Source of the DNA: Rugalucina vietnamica | Lineage: Eukaryota > Mollusca > Bivalvia > Lucinida > Lucinidae | Direction of reading: 5' to 3' | Length of the DNA stretch: 64,000 nucleotides | NCBI GenBank assembly: GCA_964017185.1 | Contig: OZ024874.1 | Location: 22,121,457-22,185,456, forward strand | The notes under the pieces: model-generated | The model's input: only the letters and a program-made list of their open reading frames with translations | Database searches by the model: none | Told to the model about the DNA's origin: nothing | Shown: piece after piece, positions 13,301-25,300 of the stretch | Numbering within the stretch: position 1 is the stretch's first letter | How the letters are laid out: each line of letters starts with the position of its first letter | Translations under genes and position numbers: made by a program

Positions 13301-16300
13301 ATTATCAACCATGATGTCTAAAATATCGGAGGAAAAATCGCACCGAAAAATCGTACAATGATCGGGGCAAATGTAACCGACTAGGCATGTCCCCTTGCGG
13401 ACTCCCTATGATCGCTGTACGATTTTAGTCCCCAAACTATCAAGGTGACCACACGATCATCGCAGGGTCTCCGTACTGCGCCCATATGATGACGTAAGGC
13501 GTGTCGACGGGCTACGGTCTCACGATTTTTAAAATTTGTAATAGTGCAGACTATTACAAAATCGTGGAGGATATGGAGATCGTAGGAAGTCGTAGAATGG
13601 TAGAGACATCGTAGGATCACCCTGCGGAGACCGCACGACAATGCAAGAATTGGCATCGTACGATCATTGCAAGCTAATCGTAGGCCAAATGTAACAAAGG
13701 CATCAGTCAGAAGTCCAAGGGACTCCGGGGGCACCTGGACCATAAAAGTCTGCGGAGACACTGGGACTACCTTACGGCCGCCTTTCGTTTTGTATCAGAA
13801 TGTATAGGGACTCCGTACGGACATCGCACGGGCTTCGTACGATATCCACTTAAAATCTGCGGAGACCTACGGCTACTGTACAACCGCCTTGCATTTTTGT
13901 ATCAGAATGTCCATAAAAATCAATTTTTCATCGAAAAATGATCATTTTTACGGTCTTGTAAATCTTTGCACATTTGACACTGTTGTGGTCAATGCCACCA
14001 CCGTTTGAAACATCAATGTTACGGCTTTTTTGATATTTGAACACCGCAAAATAATGTCTCAGTCTATTTTTCTGGGCGACTTAGATGCTTTGCCTATACA
14101 TGTAGAGCCACCATCTAGCTCCAATCAGCAACCCTGAAGCAAGCTTCAACAACCACCAATGCTTCAAAAATGCTCCCAGTGTGTTGGCATGGAAAATCCC
14201 CAATAAAGTATTTACGTATTTGCTTCGATACCAAGAAAAAAAATGACAATCAGAAATCGTGTTTCTTGAATGTTTATTCAAAAATACGAGCGTAAATAGT
14301 AATATAACAAAAACCAGAGGACCAATGGTCCTGTAAACGCTCACCTGAGACCTGAGATATATACATGTACCAATAAACTTGTTAGACTAGAATGGTACAA
14401 TGCATGTATATAACGCTAGGGCAGGGTCAGAATAACTCCTGTAGTCAATGTCTTTTTCAAATCATAAAAATTCAGTCCATTTGCCAATTAATTGCAAGTT
14501 TTGTCCTTCAAATGACATTTTAACAATTTTCTCCATTCAAATGCATGGGCAATCTAAGTTGACCTTGCCGTGAAATAGGTCAAGGTCATCCCAGTGTCAT
14601 GATTTATACAAATTTTGTAGACCTCTGTTCCTTAATGCTTCATGCCAAGTTTCAAAATCATAGGCCTTCTGGTTCTGAAGAAGAATATTTTTAAAAATGT
14701 TTGCTATTTATAGCCATGGTGGCCATCTTCGTCATGTGACCTTGACCATTTATACAAATTCCTCTTCCTAAGGATGCTCCACATAAAGTTTGGCTTTGAT
14801 TGGCTAAGCAGTTTCTGAGAAAAAGCTGTTTGAATATTATGGTCATATACATGTATATAGCCCCGGGGCAGGGGCAGACAACCCCCTGGGCCCAAAATAT
14901 TTTCTTAAACATAAATCTTCTGCCCATTTGCTCATTTCTAGCAAGTTTTCTGCCATTTAATTACATTTTCCTATTTTTTCCCATTCCAATGCATGGGAGA
15001 CCTAAGTTGACCTTGCCGTAAAATAGGTCAAGGTCATCCCAGGGTCATGATTTATATAAACTTTGTAGAACTCTATTCCCAGATGCTTCACACCAAGTTT
15101 CAAAATCATAGGCCTTCTGGTTCTGAAGAAGAAGATTTTTAAAGGTTTTTGCTATTTATAGCCATGGCGGCCATCTTGGTCATGTGACCTTGACCATTTG
15201 TATAAACTTTCATCCCCTCTTCCCAAAGATGCTCCACATGAAGTTTGGCTTTGATTGGCCTTGCGGTTTCAGAGTAGAAGATGTTTGAATATTATGGTCA
15301 TATACATGTATATAGCCCCGGGGCAGGGGCAGACAACCCCCCAGGGGCTAAAATTTTCCATTAACATTAATCTTCTGTCCATTTGCCTATTCCCAGTAAG
15401 TTTTACCCATTAAATAGCATTTTACCATTTTTTCCCATTCAAATGCGTTGGCGACCTAAGTTGACCTTGCCTTAAAATAGGTCAAGGTCATCCTAGGGTC
15501 ATGATTTATATAAACTATGATGGGCCCGCGTCCCCGATGCTACATACCAAGTTTCGTGGAAATCGGCCCACTGGTTCTGGAGAAGAAGATTTTTAAAGGT
15601 TTTTGCTATTTATAGCCATGGCGGCCATCTTGGTCATGTGACCTGGACCATTTATATAAACTTTTGTTCCCCCTTCCTAAGGATGCTCCACATGAAGTTT
15701 GGCTTTGATTGGCCAAGCGGTTTCAGAGGAGAAGATCTTTGAAATTGTGGACGACGGACGACGGACGACGGACGGACGACGGACGGACGACGACGGACGG
15801 ACGCCGGAGCATGGGTATACTATAAGCTCACCTGTGAGCCTTCGGCTCAGGTGAGCTAAAAACTAAGCTCAGACAAACATTTTCCCTCAGTTTTGGCACA
15901 AAAACCCATGTCACCGGTCATGCTGGTAAAATTGTATCGGACTTGGCTTCTAACCCATGAAATAAATCACATGGTGAGTGATAAAACCATAACCTGCAAC
16001 GCTGCTTCCTCGGTACTGTGTGCCAGGTGACAAAAACAATACACACACGTTTATAAGGGAACGGTAATGAAAAGAGGTATAAGTTTTACCTTTCTTGCTT
16101 ACTCCAGTGCGTAATTTAGTCTGCACCAGTTCGTTGCAACCAGCTCCAGTACTTTTACCAGCACCATTTACCAGTGTGGTTTGAATGATTAACGATGATG
16201 CCCCAATAGTGAAGACATTATCTAACTTAGAGTATAAGCACCACAGGCCAGTCACATTCACGCCAACTTTCGTATGAATCCTGGTAGCAAGGGAAAAATA

Positions 16301-17884
16301 ATAGGAAAGCTAACAAGAAATCGAAAATAAAATATACATGTATATGTAGAATTAACAGTTTATAAATTACAGTATTTCACTTTGGCTCCAGTTTGCCAAA
16401 TCTAAATGGTAACTGAAGAGGCTTAAGTAGCCGAAACCGCGGTATGGCCCATCCCATTTCTCACTAATATGCTCGCTGCTCTTGAAGGATCTCAGCTCAA
16501 TTTTTATTATAAATATTTCAGTATTGATGCTGCTGTGTGGATTTCGTACAGTGGAGCCAAACTTTGACTATATGCTAAAGAAACAATCATTTGTGGTGAG
16601 CGCATTTTATGTTACTAGTAAATTTTACCCGTCTCGACGTAGCAGTAAGATGATTGCAAAAAATGAACCCCTCGAGCTAATATCCGAGGCCGCCCTCCAC
16701 CTTCCCACCAAGTTTGGTGAAGATAGGCCCAAGGACCTGGGAGAAGTAGGGGAACAAACAGAAGAAAAAAAATTGACCTTTGACCTCGATGACCTTGACC
16801 TTTAAAAAAATGAACCCCTCAAGCTAATATCCGGGGCCGCCATCCACCTTCCCTCCAATTTTGGTGAAGATCGGCCCAAGGACCTGGGAGGAACAGAAAA
16901 ACCCCCATAAATTTGACCTTTGACCTCGATGACCTTTGACTCAATTGGACCCATAAATCTTAATCAGGGATCAACCTGTATACACTCACCAAGTTTCATG
17001 CAAATCGGACCAAGGACTGTCGAGATACAGAAATTTGACCTTTGACCTCGATGACCTTGACCTTTAAAAATGAACCCCTCGAGCCAATATCCGGGGCGGC
17101 CCTCAACCTTCCCACCAAGTTTGGTGAAGATCGGCCCAATGACCTGGGAGAAACAAACAGAAAAAAAACACATAAATTTGACCTTTGACCTTGATGACCT
17201 TTGACCCTATTGGACCGATAAATCTTAATCAGGGATCAACCTGTAAACACTCACCAAGTTTCATGCAAATCGGACCAAGGACTGCCGAGATACAGAAACT
17301 TGACCTTTGACCCCGATAACAGAAAAAAAAACATAAATTTGACCTTTGACCTCGATGACCATTGACCCAATTGGACCCATAAATCTTAATCAGGGCTCAA
17401 CCTGTATACACTCACCAAGTTTCATGCAAATCGGACCAAGGACTGCCGAGATACAGAAATTTGACCTTTGACCTCGATGACATTGACCTTTAAAAAAATG
17501 AACCCCTCGAGCTAATATCCGAGGCCGCCCTCAACCTTCCCACCAAGTTTGGTGAAGATCGGCCCAAGGACCTGGGAGAATTCGGGGAACAAACAGAAAA
17601 AAAACAAACTTGACCCTTGACCTCGATGACCTTGACCATTCAAAAAATGAACCCCTCAAGGTCATATCCGGGGACGCCCTCCACCTTCCCTCCAAGTTTG
17701 GTGAAGATCGGCCCAAGGACATGGGAGGAGTAGGGGAACAAACAAACAAACAAACAGACAAACGTTGCTCAAATTATAGTATGATGCACCTATCGCATAC
17801 ATGTGTGCATGTTTGTATGCTAAACTGTGTTCTCGATCTGGAGGACACTGATATACACGTGCGCCTTCCGATGCACGCACACAC

Positions 17885-17939
<55 letters not shown>

Positions 17940-19484
17940 CTGAGAGAGATAGGGAGAGCAATGTCTTAAATCGCTATTGTGGTTAGTCCTTTCTACATGT
18001 TTGAACTGAATAGTATTTGCATATTCCACAGGTAAATTAATTGTTAAACTGTTAATGTTTTATATTTGTGCAAACCTCTTATGTCCACCCATTTCCTAGT
18101 TTCATAGTTTATAATTTTCTGATTGCTTCTCTTATGAGATGATACTTTAAACAAAGCAGATGTCACCTACGCTGTTGAGTGAGATCTAAAACACGAAATT
18201 AATCAATCTTCTTCGAATCACTTTTTGCAACAGGAATTGGGACTTGCCGTGACATTCTACATTAGGGCCTTTTTGTTCCTTAGCCCAGTAGTTGGTGGCC
18301 CGATGGGTGCATTAGGAATGCTGCTCATTGTCATGTGAGTAAACCACATTTTTTACAACATTAAGTAAATTACTTATTCTGGGGTTCTCGACATCTCGAC
18401 AAAGCAACCCAATCTAATTCATGGTAGTATTGTATGATATCATTACGAAAACTTGTCCATTCAATAGAGATTTTTTCACGTGTAAAAATTGAAAATTTCA
18501 TCACAAAAAATGGTATTTTTAATATTTTTGCTCAAAACATATATCGTGGGTACGCGTTAAAACCGCCTTGCCGAGGAGCTTCTAACGAGTACCCACAATC
18601 TATGTTTTGAATCAGAAATAAGAACCAGAGGACCAATGGTCCTGTAAACGCTCACCTGAGATAATAAACATGTTTGAATATTATGGTATTTAACCCAAGT
18701 TCAGGGGCAGATGAAGCCCTTGGGCCATTTTTTTTCCCAGAATAATCAATATTCTGTCCATTTGCCAATTTCCTGCTGGTTTTCCCCTTCAAATGACCTT
18801 TTAACAGTTTCCCCCATTCAAATGCAAAGGCAACCCATGTTGACCTTGCCATCAACTGGGTGATGGTCATCACATGGTCATGATTTATATACACATTGTA
18901 GTACTTTAGTCATCAATGCTTCACCCCAAGTTTCATTGAAATCAGTCCATTGGTTTTCAGAGAAGAATATTTTTGAAGTTTTTTTACCATATATGGGCAT
19001 GGCGGCCATCTTGGTCATGTGACCTAGATTATTAATATATACATTGGTCCCCCCATCCTATACATGCTTCACATAAAGTTTGGCTGTAACTGGCCGAGTA
19101 ATTTCAGAGGAAAGGATGTTGGAATATTATGGTAATATACATGTATATTGCCCCGGGGTGGGGGGCATATGAGGCCTTAGGTCCATTTTGTTTTTCAGAA
19201 TCATTTATATTTAGTCCTACTACCCATATCCTGCAAGATTTTCACTTTAAATGACTTTTTAAAAGTTTTCCTCATTCAAATGCATTGACGACCTTTGTTG
19301 ACCTTGCCGTAAAACAGATCAAGGTCACCACAGGGTCATGATTTATGTACATATTGTAGTACTTTAGCCATCAATGCTTTATGCCAAGATTCTTTGAAAT
19401 CTGTTCACCGGTTCCGGAAAAGAAGAGTTTTGAAGGGTTTTTATCATACATGGGTATGGCGGCCATCTTGGTCATGTCACCTAG

Positions 19485-19579
<95 letters not shown>

Positions 19580-19581
19580 TA

Positions 19582-19629
<48 letters not shown>

Positions 19630-21972
19630 CCCCCATTCTATAGACGCTTCACATAAAATTTGGCTTTGATTGGCCAAGCGGTTTAAGAAGAGAAGATGTT
19701 TGAATATTATGGTGATATAAATGTATAATGCCCCGGGGTGGGGGCATATGAGCCCCTGTGTTCCATTTTTTTTTATTTTTTTTTTTCAGAATCATTAATA
19801 TTCAATCCTTCTGCCCATTTCCTGCAAGACTTTCACTTTAAATGACATTTTAAAAGTTTTCCCCATTCAAATGCATCGGGGACCTATGTTGACCTTGCCG
19901 TAAAATAGGTCAAGGTCATCGCAGGGTGATGATTTATACATACATTGTAGTACTTGAGTCATCCATACTTCATGCACAGTTTCGTTGAAATCGGTTTTTC
20001 GGTTCTGGAGAAGAAGATTTTTAAGGGTTTTTACCATATATGGGCATGGCGGCCATCTTGGTCATGTGACCTGGATTATTTATATACACATTGGTTCCCA
20101 CTTCCTATAGATGTTTCATGGAAAATTTGGCTTTGATAGGCCAAGTGGTTCCAGAGAAGAAGAGCTTTGAAAAGTGTGTATGGACGACAAACCGGCCAAG
20201 GTCAAGAGATGACCTTGATCTAAAATAATCACATACCTTCATCTAATCCATTAGTTGTTTGCATCTACCACTTTTCAGGTCTCAGGCGGCAATAGTTTTC
20301 AAAAAAAAAAATCATAGTTTTCACTTTTTCCCATGTAAAAGTCAATGTTTCCAAAATTGACCTTGCGGTAAAATAGGTCTAGGTCATTTCAGGGTCATTA
20401 TTTATATATACATTGTGGTACTTGAGTCATAGATGTTTCACGCCAATTCTTATTGAAATCGATTTACCGGTTCTGGAGAAGAGGATTTTGAAAAGTTTTT
20501 ACCATATATGGGCGTGGCGGCCATCTTGGTCATGTGACCTGGATTATTTATATACACATTGGTTCCCCCTTCCTATAGATGTTTCACATAAAATTTGGCT
20601 TTGATTGGCCAAGCGGTATCAGGGGAGAATATCTTTGAAATTGTGGACGAACGGACGGACGGACGGACGGACGACGGACGGACGCTGGATCATGGTCATC
20701 CTATAAGCTCACCTTGTGAGCCTAACGGCTCAGGTGAGCTAAAAATATGCATACCCCTTTGCTCCAGAATATAATTGCTATCAGCATACACCATTTTCGG
20801 ACTTGCATTTTGAGAGAGGTCTTTTTATATAGAGCATTGCGGTGTACAAAAACAAATGCCCTTTTTAGAAATCTACAAACCGTATAGACATAGAATAGCC
20901 ACCAGTATGCTTGTTGAAAGTCCGTTTGCGATACACGTGATCGTTAGCCGCATGTCTTTCTCTAAACCACGCGTTTTTACCAGTTATAGAATGTGCTTTA
21001 GTCCATGTTTTAAGGTCTTGTCATAATGGTACACACTGGTCAGCACAGGATTTAACAAGTAGCCCAAGGGCAACGATCCCTCAACTGAGACCTAGTTGTC
21101 ACTTTTTCCAATGTTTCCATGTTTGTCTATGTTCCCAAAATCGAACTTTACCTACATGTACATTAATCACATACCTTCATCTACTCTATCAGTTGTTTGC
21201 ATCTATCACTTTTCAGTTCTCAGGCTGCAATAGTTTTCAAAAAATAACATTTTAAAAGCAGATGGGCTCCTGGGGTCCATTTTTTTCAGAGTCATTAAAT
21301 TTTAGTCCTACTGCCCATTTCCTGCAAGACTTTCACTTAAAATGACATTTTAAAAGTTTTTCCCATTCAAATGCATTGACGACCTATGTTGACCTTGCCA
21401 TAAAATAGGTCAAGGTCACCACAGGGTCATGTTTTATATATACATTGTAGTACTTGAGTCATCCATACTTCATGCAAAGTTTCGTTGAAATCTGTTCACC
21501 GGTTCTGGAGAAGAAGATATTTTAATGGTTTTTACCATATATGGGCATGGCGGCCATTTTGGTCATGTGACCTGGATTATTTATATATACATTGGTTCCC
21601 ACTTCCTATAGATGCTTCATATGAAATTTGGCTTTGATTGGCCAAGTGGTTTCAGAGAAAAAAATCTTTGAAAAGTGTGTATGGACGACAGACCGGCCAA
21701 GGTCAAGAGATGACCTTGACCTAAATTAATCATATACCTTCATCTAATCCATTAGTTGTTTGCATCTACCACTTTTCAGATCTCAGGCTGCAATAGTTTT
21801 CAAAAAATAGCTAATGTCCACTTTTCCCATTAAAAGTCTATGGAAACTTAAAGTTACCATAGCAACCAGAGTTCTTATCCGACTGGAATAAAAAACACAA
21901 ATTATGTAGAGGCTACTGTCAGGAACATGTATACAAAGTACAGGATTCATCCACTTGACAGTTTCTGAGGAG

Positions 21973-22005
<33 letters not shown>

Positions 22006-22314
22006 CAATTTTGCCCTTTATGGGGCCCCAGCAACCAATCAAAATAAAGGATTAGGACAAAACTTGCAAGAAACGTCAAACACTACTCAATAAACATTTC
22101 TGCAAAAACAAAATTCAAGTGTCTGCAATTTTAGCGGAAAAATAGCCGATTTCCACTTTTCCTATTATAAGTCTATGGAAACTTTAAGTTGCCATAGCAA
22201 CCAGAGTTCTTATCCGACTGCAATAAAAACACAAATTATGTAGAGGCTACTGTCAGGAACATGTATACAAAGTACAGGATTCATCCACTTGACAGTTTCT
22301 GAGGAGAAGATTTT

Positions 22315-22356
<42 letters not shown>

Positions 22357-25300
22357 CAAAATTTTGCCCTTTATGGGGCCCCAGCAACCAATCAAAATAA
22401 AGGATTAAAGGATTAGGACAAAACTTGCAAGAAACGTCAAACACTACTCAATAAACATTTCTGCAAAAACAAAATTCAAGTATCTGCAATTTTAGCGGAA
22501 AAATAGCCGATTTCCACTTTTCCCATTATAAGTCTATGGAAACTTTAAGTTGCCATAGCAACCAGAGTTCTTATCCGCCTGGAATAATAAACACAAATTA
22601 TGTAGAGGCCACTGTCAGGAACAAGTTAACAAAGTATAGGCTTCATCCCCTTGACAGTTTCTGAGAAGAAGATTTTTGAATGTTTTTCGAAATTTTGCCC
22701 TATATGGGGCCCCTGCAACAAATCAAAACGAAGGATTAGGACAAAAGTCACATGAAATGCAGAGGACTACTCAATAAACATTTCTGCAAAAACAAAATTC
22801 AAATATCTCAAACAAGACAGCAAAAATAGGCAATTTTCACTTTTCTCCATTATAAGTCTATGGGAAGCATAAGTTGCCATAGCAACCAGAGTTCTTATCC
22901 GATCGAAATAAAAAACACAAATATTCGTTCCCCCCACCTGTAGATGCTATATGTGAAATATGAAAAGATTCGACCTGGCAGCTTCAGAGGAGAAGTCGTT
23001 TGAAAATGTTGACGACGACGACAGACGACGACGGACGACGCACGAACGCCGGCTCGACTACTATACTATAAGCTCACCTTGTGAGCCTTCGGCTCAGGTG
23101 AGCTAAAAACCCTGAAAACACCGAGATTTCCTGTCCGGAGATGGTCACTATTTTGGTTCTTGAACTAATTTTGAAAACTCTTATCTTGACCTGGAGGAGC
23201 TCCGAAAATACTTGAATCAATGATCGAGTTTTATATCTACGTGGTTTGTTCATAAGTAACGTAGATTTTTGCTGTAAAATGCTCACTGGGCAAATCATGG
23301 TACTGAAACATGTATCATGTTGTTTTGGAATTTTCATGTTATCAATGAACCAAATTTAAGCGTGACAACGTTGATACTATAGGCTATAGGCTATAGGCAC
23401 ACGAGCTGTTTATTTTACCATGGCAGCGGTCACTCGGGGCACTCCGCTTTTTTACCTCCTTTGTGTGCATTAAGTTGATTATATCAACGCATTTGCTTGA
23501 AGTTACGTCCGAATTACACAAATCATCATTACAACGTTACCTGAAAAAATGACGTAATTTGGCAACTGCATTCGGAAGTAAACAACTTTTAAAGTTCCTC
23601 GGAGCCAACGTCAAAACGCCCATCTACAAAATGATTACAGGAGCACCAAGAAGGACTTCTGTCAGTCGGGCAATTGGTCTTTTAGTGGTATTAAAGGTTT
23701 CAGGTGTGTGGAGATTCGATTGAAGAGCGTCGGGTCGAGAGTGGGAATCAAGTGTCACGGAGAAAATGTTGACGTCTATTCGTGACTCCCTCGATGTAGA
23801 GGGGCGATTGGCTGTTCACACCCTGTCTGAAATGTGCGATATGAGTATAGGAGCTGTCTACAAAGTGATGACTAAGCAGTTAAACATGTCAAAGGTGCCT
23901 AATTTGAGAAGAAATGAACACTACAATAACAGCTGTTCATCACTCAACGCTGATGACGTCGTTGACGTCACGTAACCCAGTTGACATGCCCCGCGGTCAT
24001 GGTACTAGCTTTCTTTGGGCGCCTGTAACTTTCTGAAATCTCATCGGATCTACACCAAACTTGGCCTCATGACGGCGCATTGATACGGAAATACGCTGAT
24101 ATTATTTTTATTGCAATGTTTTATCACATTTTAAACTTAACAAGTTAGTTAACGTTATTAAAACCCCTCACGCGTATATTTTCGGGCGGGTTTACGGTGT
24201 GCATTCAGGAATGCCCACTGTTACGCTAATTACAAATTGGAAAACATGTCTATTTCAGGAATGTTGAAAGCCAATTAACTTTTGTTGGTTCATACAAGGG
24301 TCACATGCCATGCATGACGGATGTTAAAGGTCCCGATTGTTGGTTTACACGTCAAGTGGGGTCGTCAACTAATGTAAAGCCAAACATACTAAGCGACTGG
24401 CTTTTTGGAACGCACAGTTACGAGATTGAACACCAGTAAGTTTGATGGCCCTGCGTGAAGTCAAATGAAACTTTCATCAAATCTTGAAAACCCCATCTGT
24501 ATTTCATGGTGTGATTTTACAAACCACAAACGGCCATATGCTTATATTAGGGAAATTAAACGTTTCGTAAACAGCCAGTCTAGAGCTTTTACTTTTTTGT
24601 CGTAATGGTTTATGATACCCTTCGTAAATCCTGTAAATCATGCCCTCCATGTCTCTGAGGTCTAAACAGGAACAAGACACGCCTGATAGTATTTTAATGG
24701 GAATGGAAACGCATCAAATGGTTCAAAATACATCGCGTCGAAAGACTGATTTTAACGGTAACCAGGCGAAAAAGATCAATCAGAGTGAAATTTGAGTTAA
24801 ACAAATGCCATTTTTTTCTTCTCCATACAATACACTGAAACAAAGTTATAAAGAGGCCACTTTTCAAACTCATTTTTTGTTTCTAAGCCAAGTTCAAAAT
24901 TGCACAATTTTTTGCCAAAAGACGTGTCTTTCAAGTAAGTAAAGTTCCAAAGTGTTAAGAAATAATTTTCTTTTACTAAAGGCGTTTTTGGAGTAAAAAT
25001 GCAAAAATCAATGTTTTTAAATAAAAAATTGGATACAGCACACCATTTATTGAAATTAGGAACGGGTGTCATCAAAGGGGTCGTTACGGCTCGGAAAAAC
25101 ATCAAACATTCGAATTTTCTCTACTGGTAGAATTTTTATGCATTTTTAAAAATCGCCAATTTTGAGATTTTTTGAAAAATTCATAAATGTGCCTCTTAAA
25201 CATGTTGACCCCTGTTAAATTCACTTGATGAGGCCTGGAAATGAGAGATATAATTCGACTGAACTGTTTTTGACCATTTTCGAGGACCAACATGTCAAGG

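Larger units (their letters stand above)
18625..20740 (+). mobile_element. GCTCACCT-hairpin element, copy C
   Basis: It starts CCAGAGGACCAATGGTCC like copy B and ends CTCAGGTGAGCT. The interior repeats the GGCGGCCATCTTGGTCATGT block at least four times, with units of roughly 500-570 bp, and near the end has a GGACGGACGGAC run (20648-20690). A TA microsatellite and an ATTG microsatellite lie inside one unit. The longer size relative to copy B reflects extra internal units. Confidence 0.8.

Noticed and set aside
15950..16261. 103-codon minus frame as a gene
   Set aside because: It lies mostly in the right arm of a large inverted repeat; the left-arm counterpart is not open in the same way and no motif is recognised.
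17610..17969. Frames on both strands with R/E or S/L runs
   Set aside because: Generated by the (AG)n microsatellite and the TTTGACCTCGATGACC tandem array.
22210..22444. Lysine-rich small proteins on the minus strand
   Set aside because: Translations of a poly-T run inside a tandem unit of copy D.
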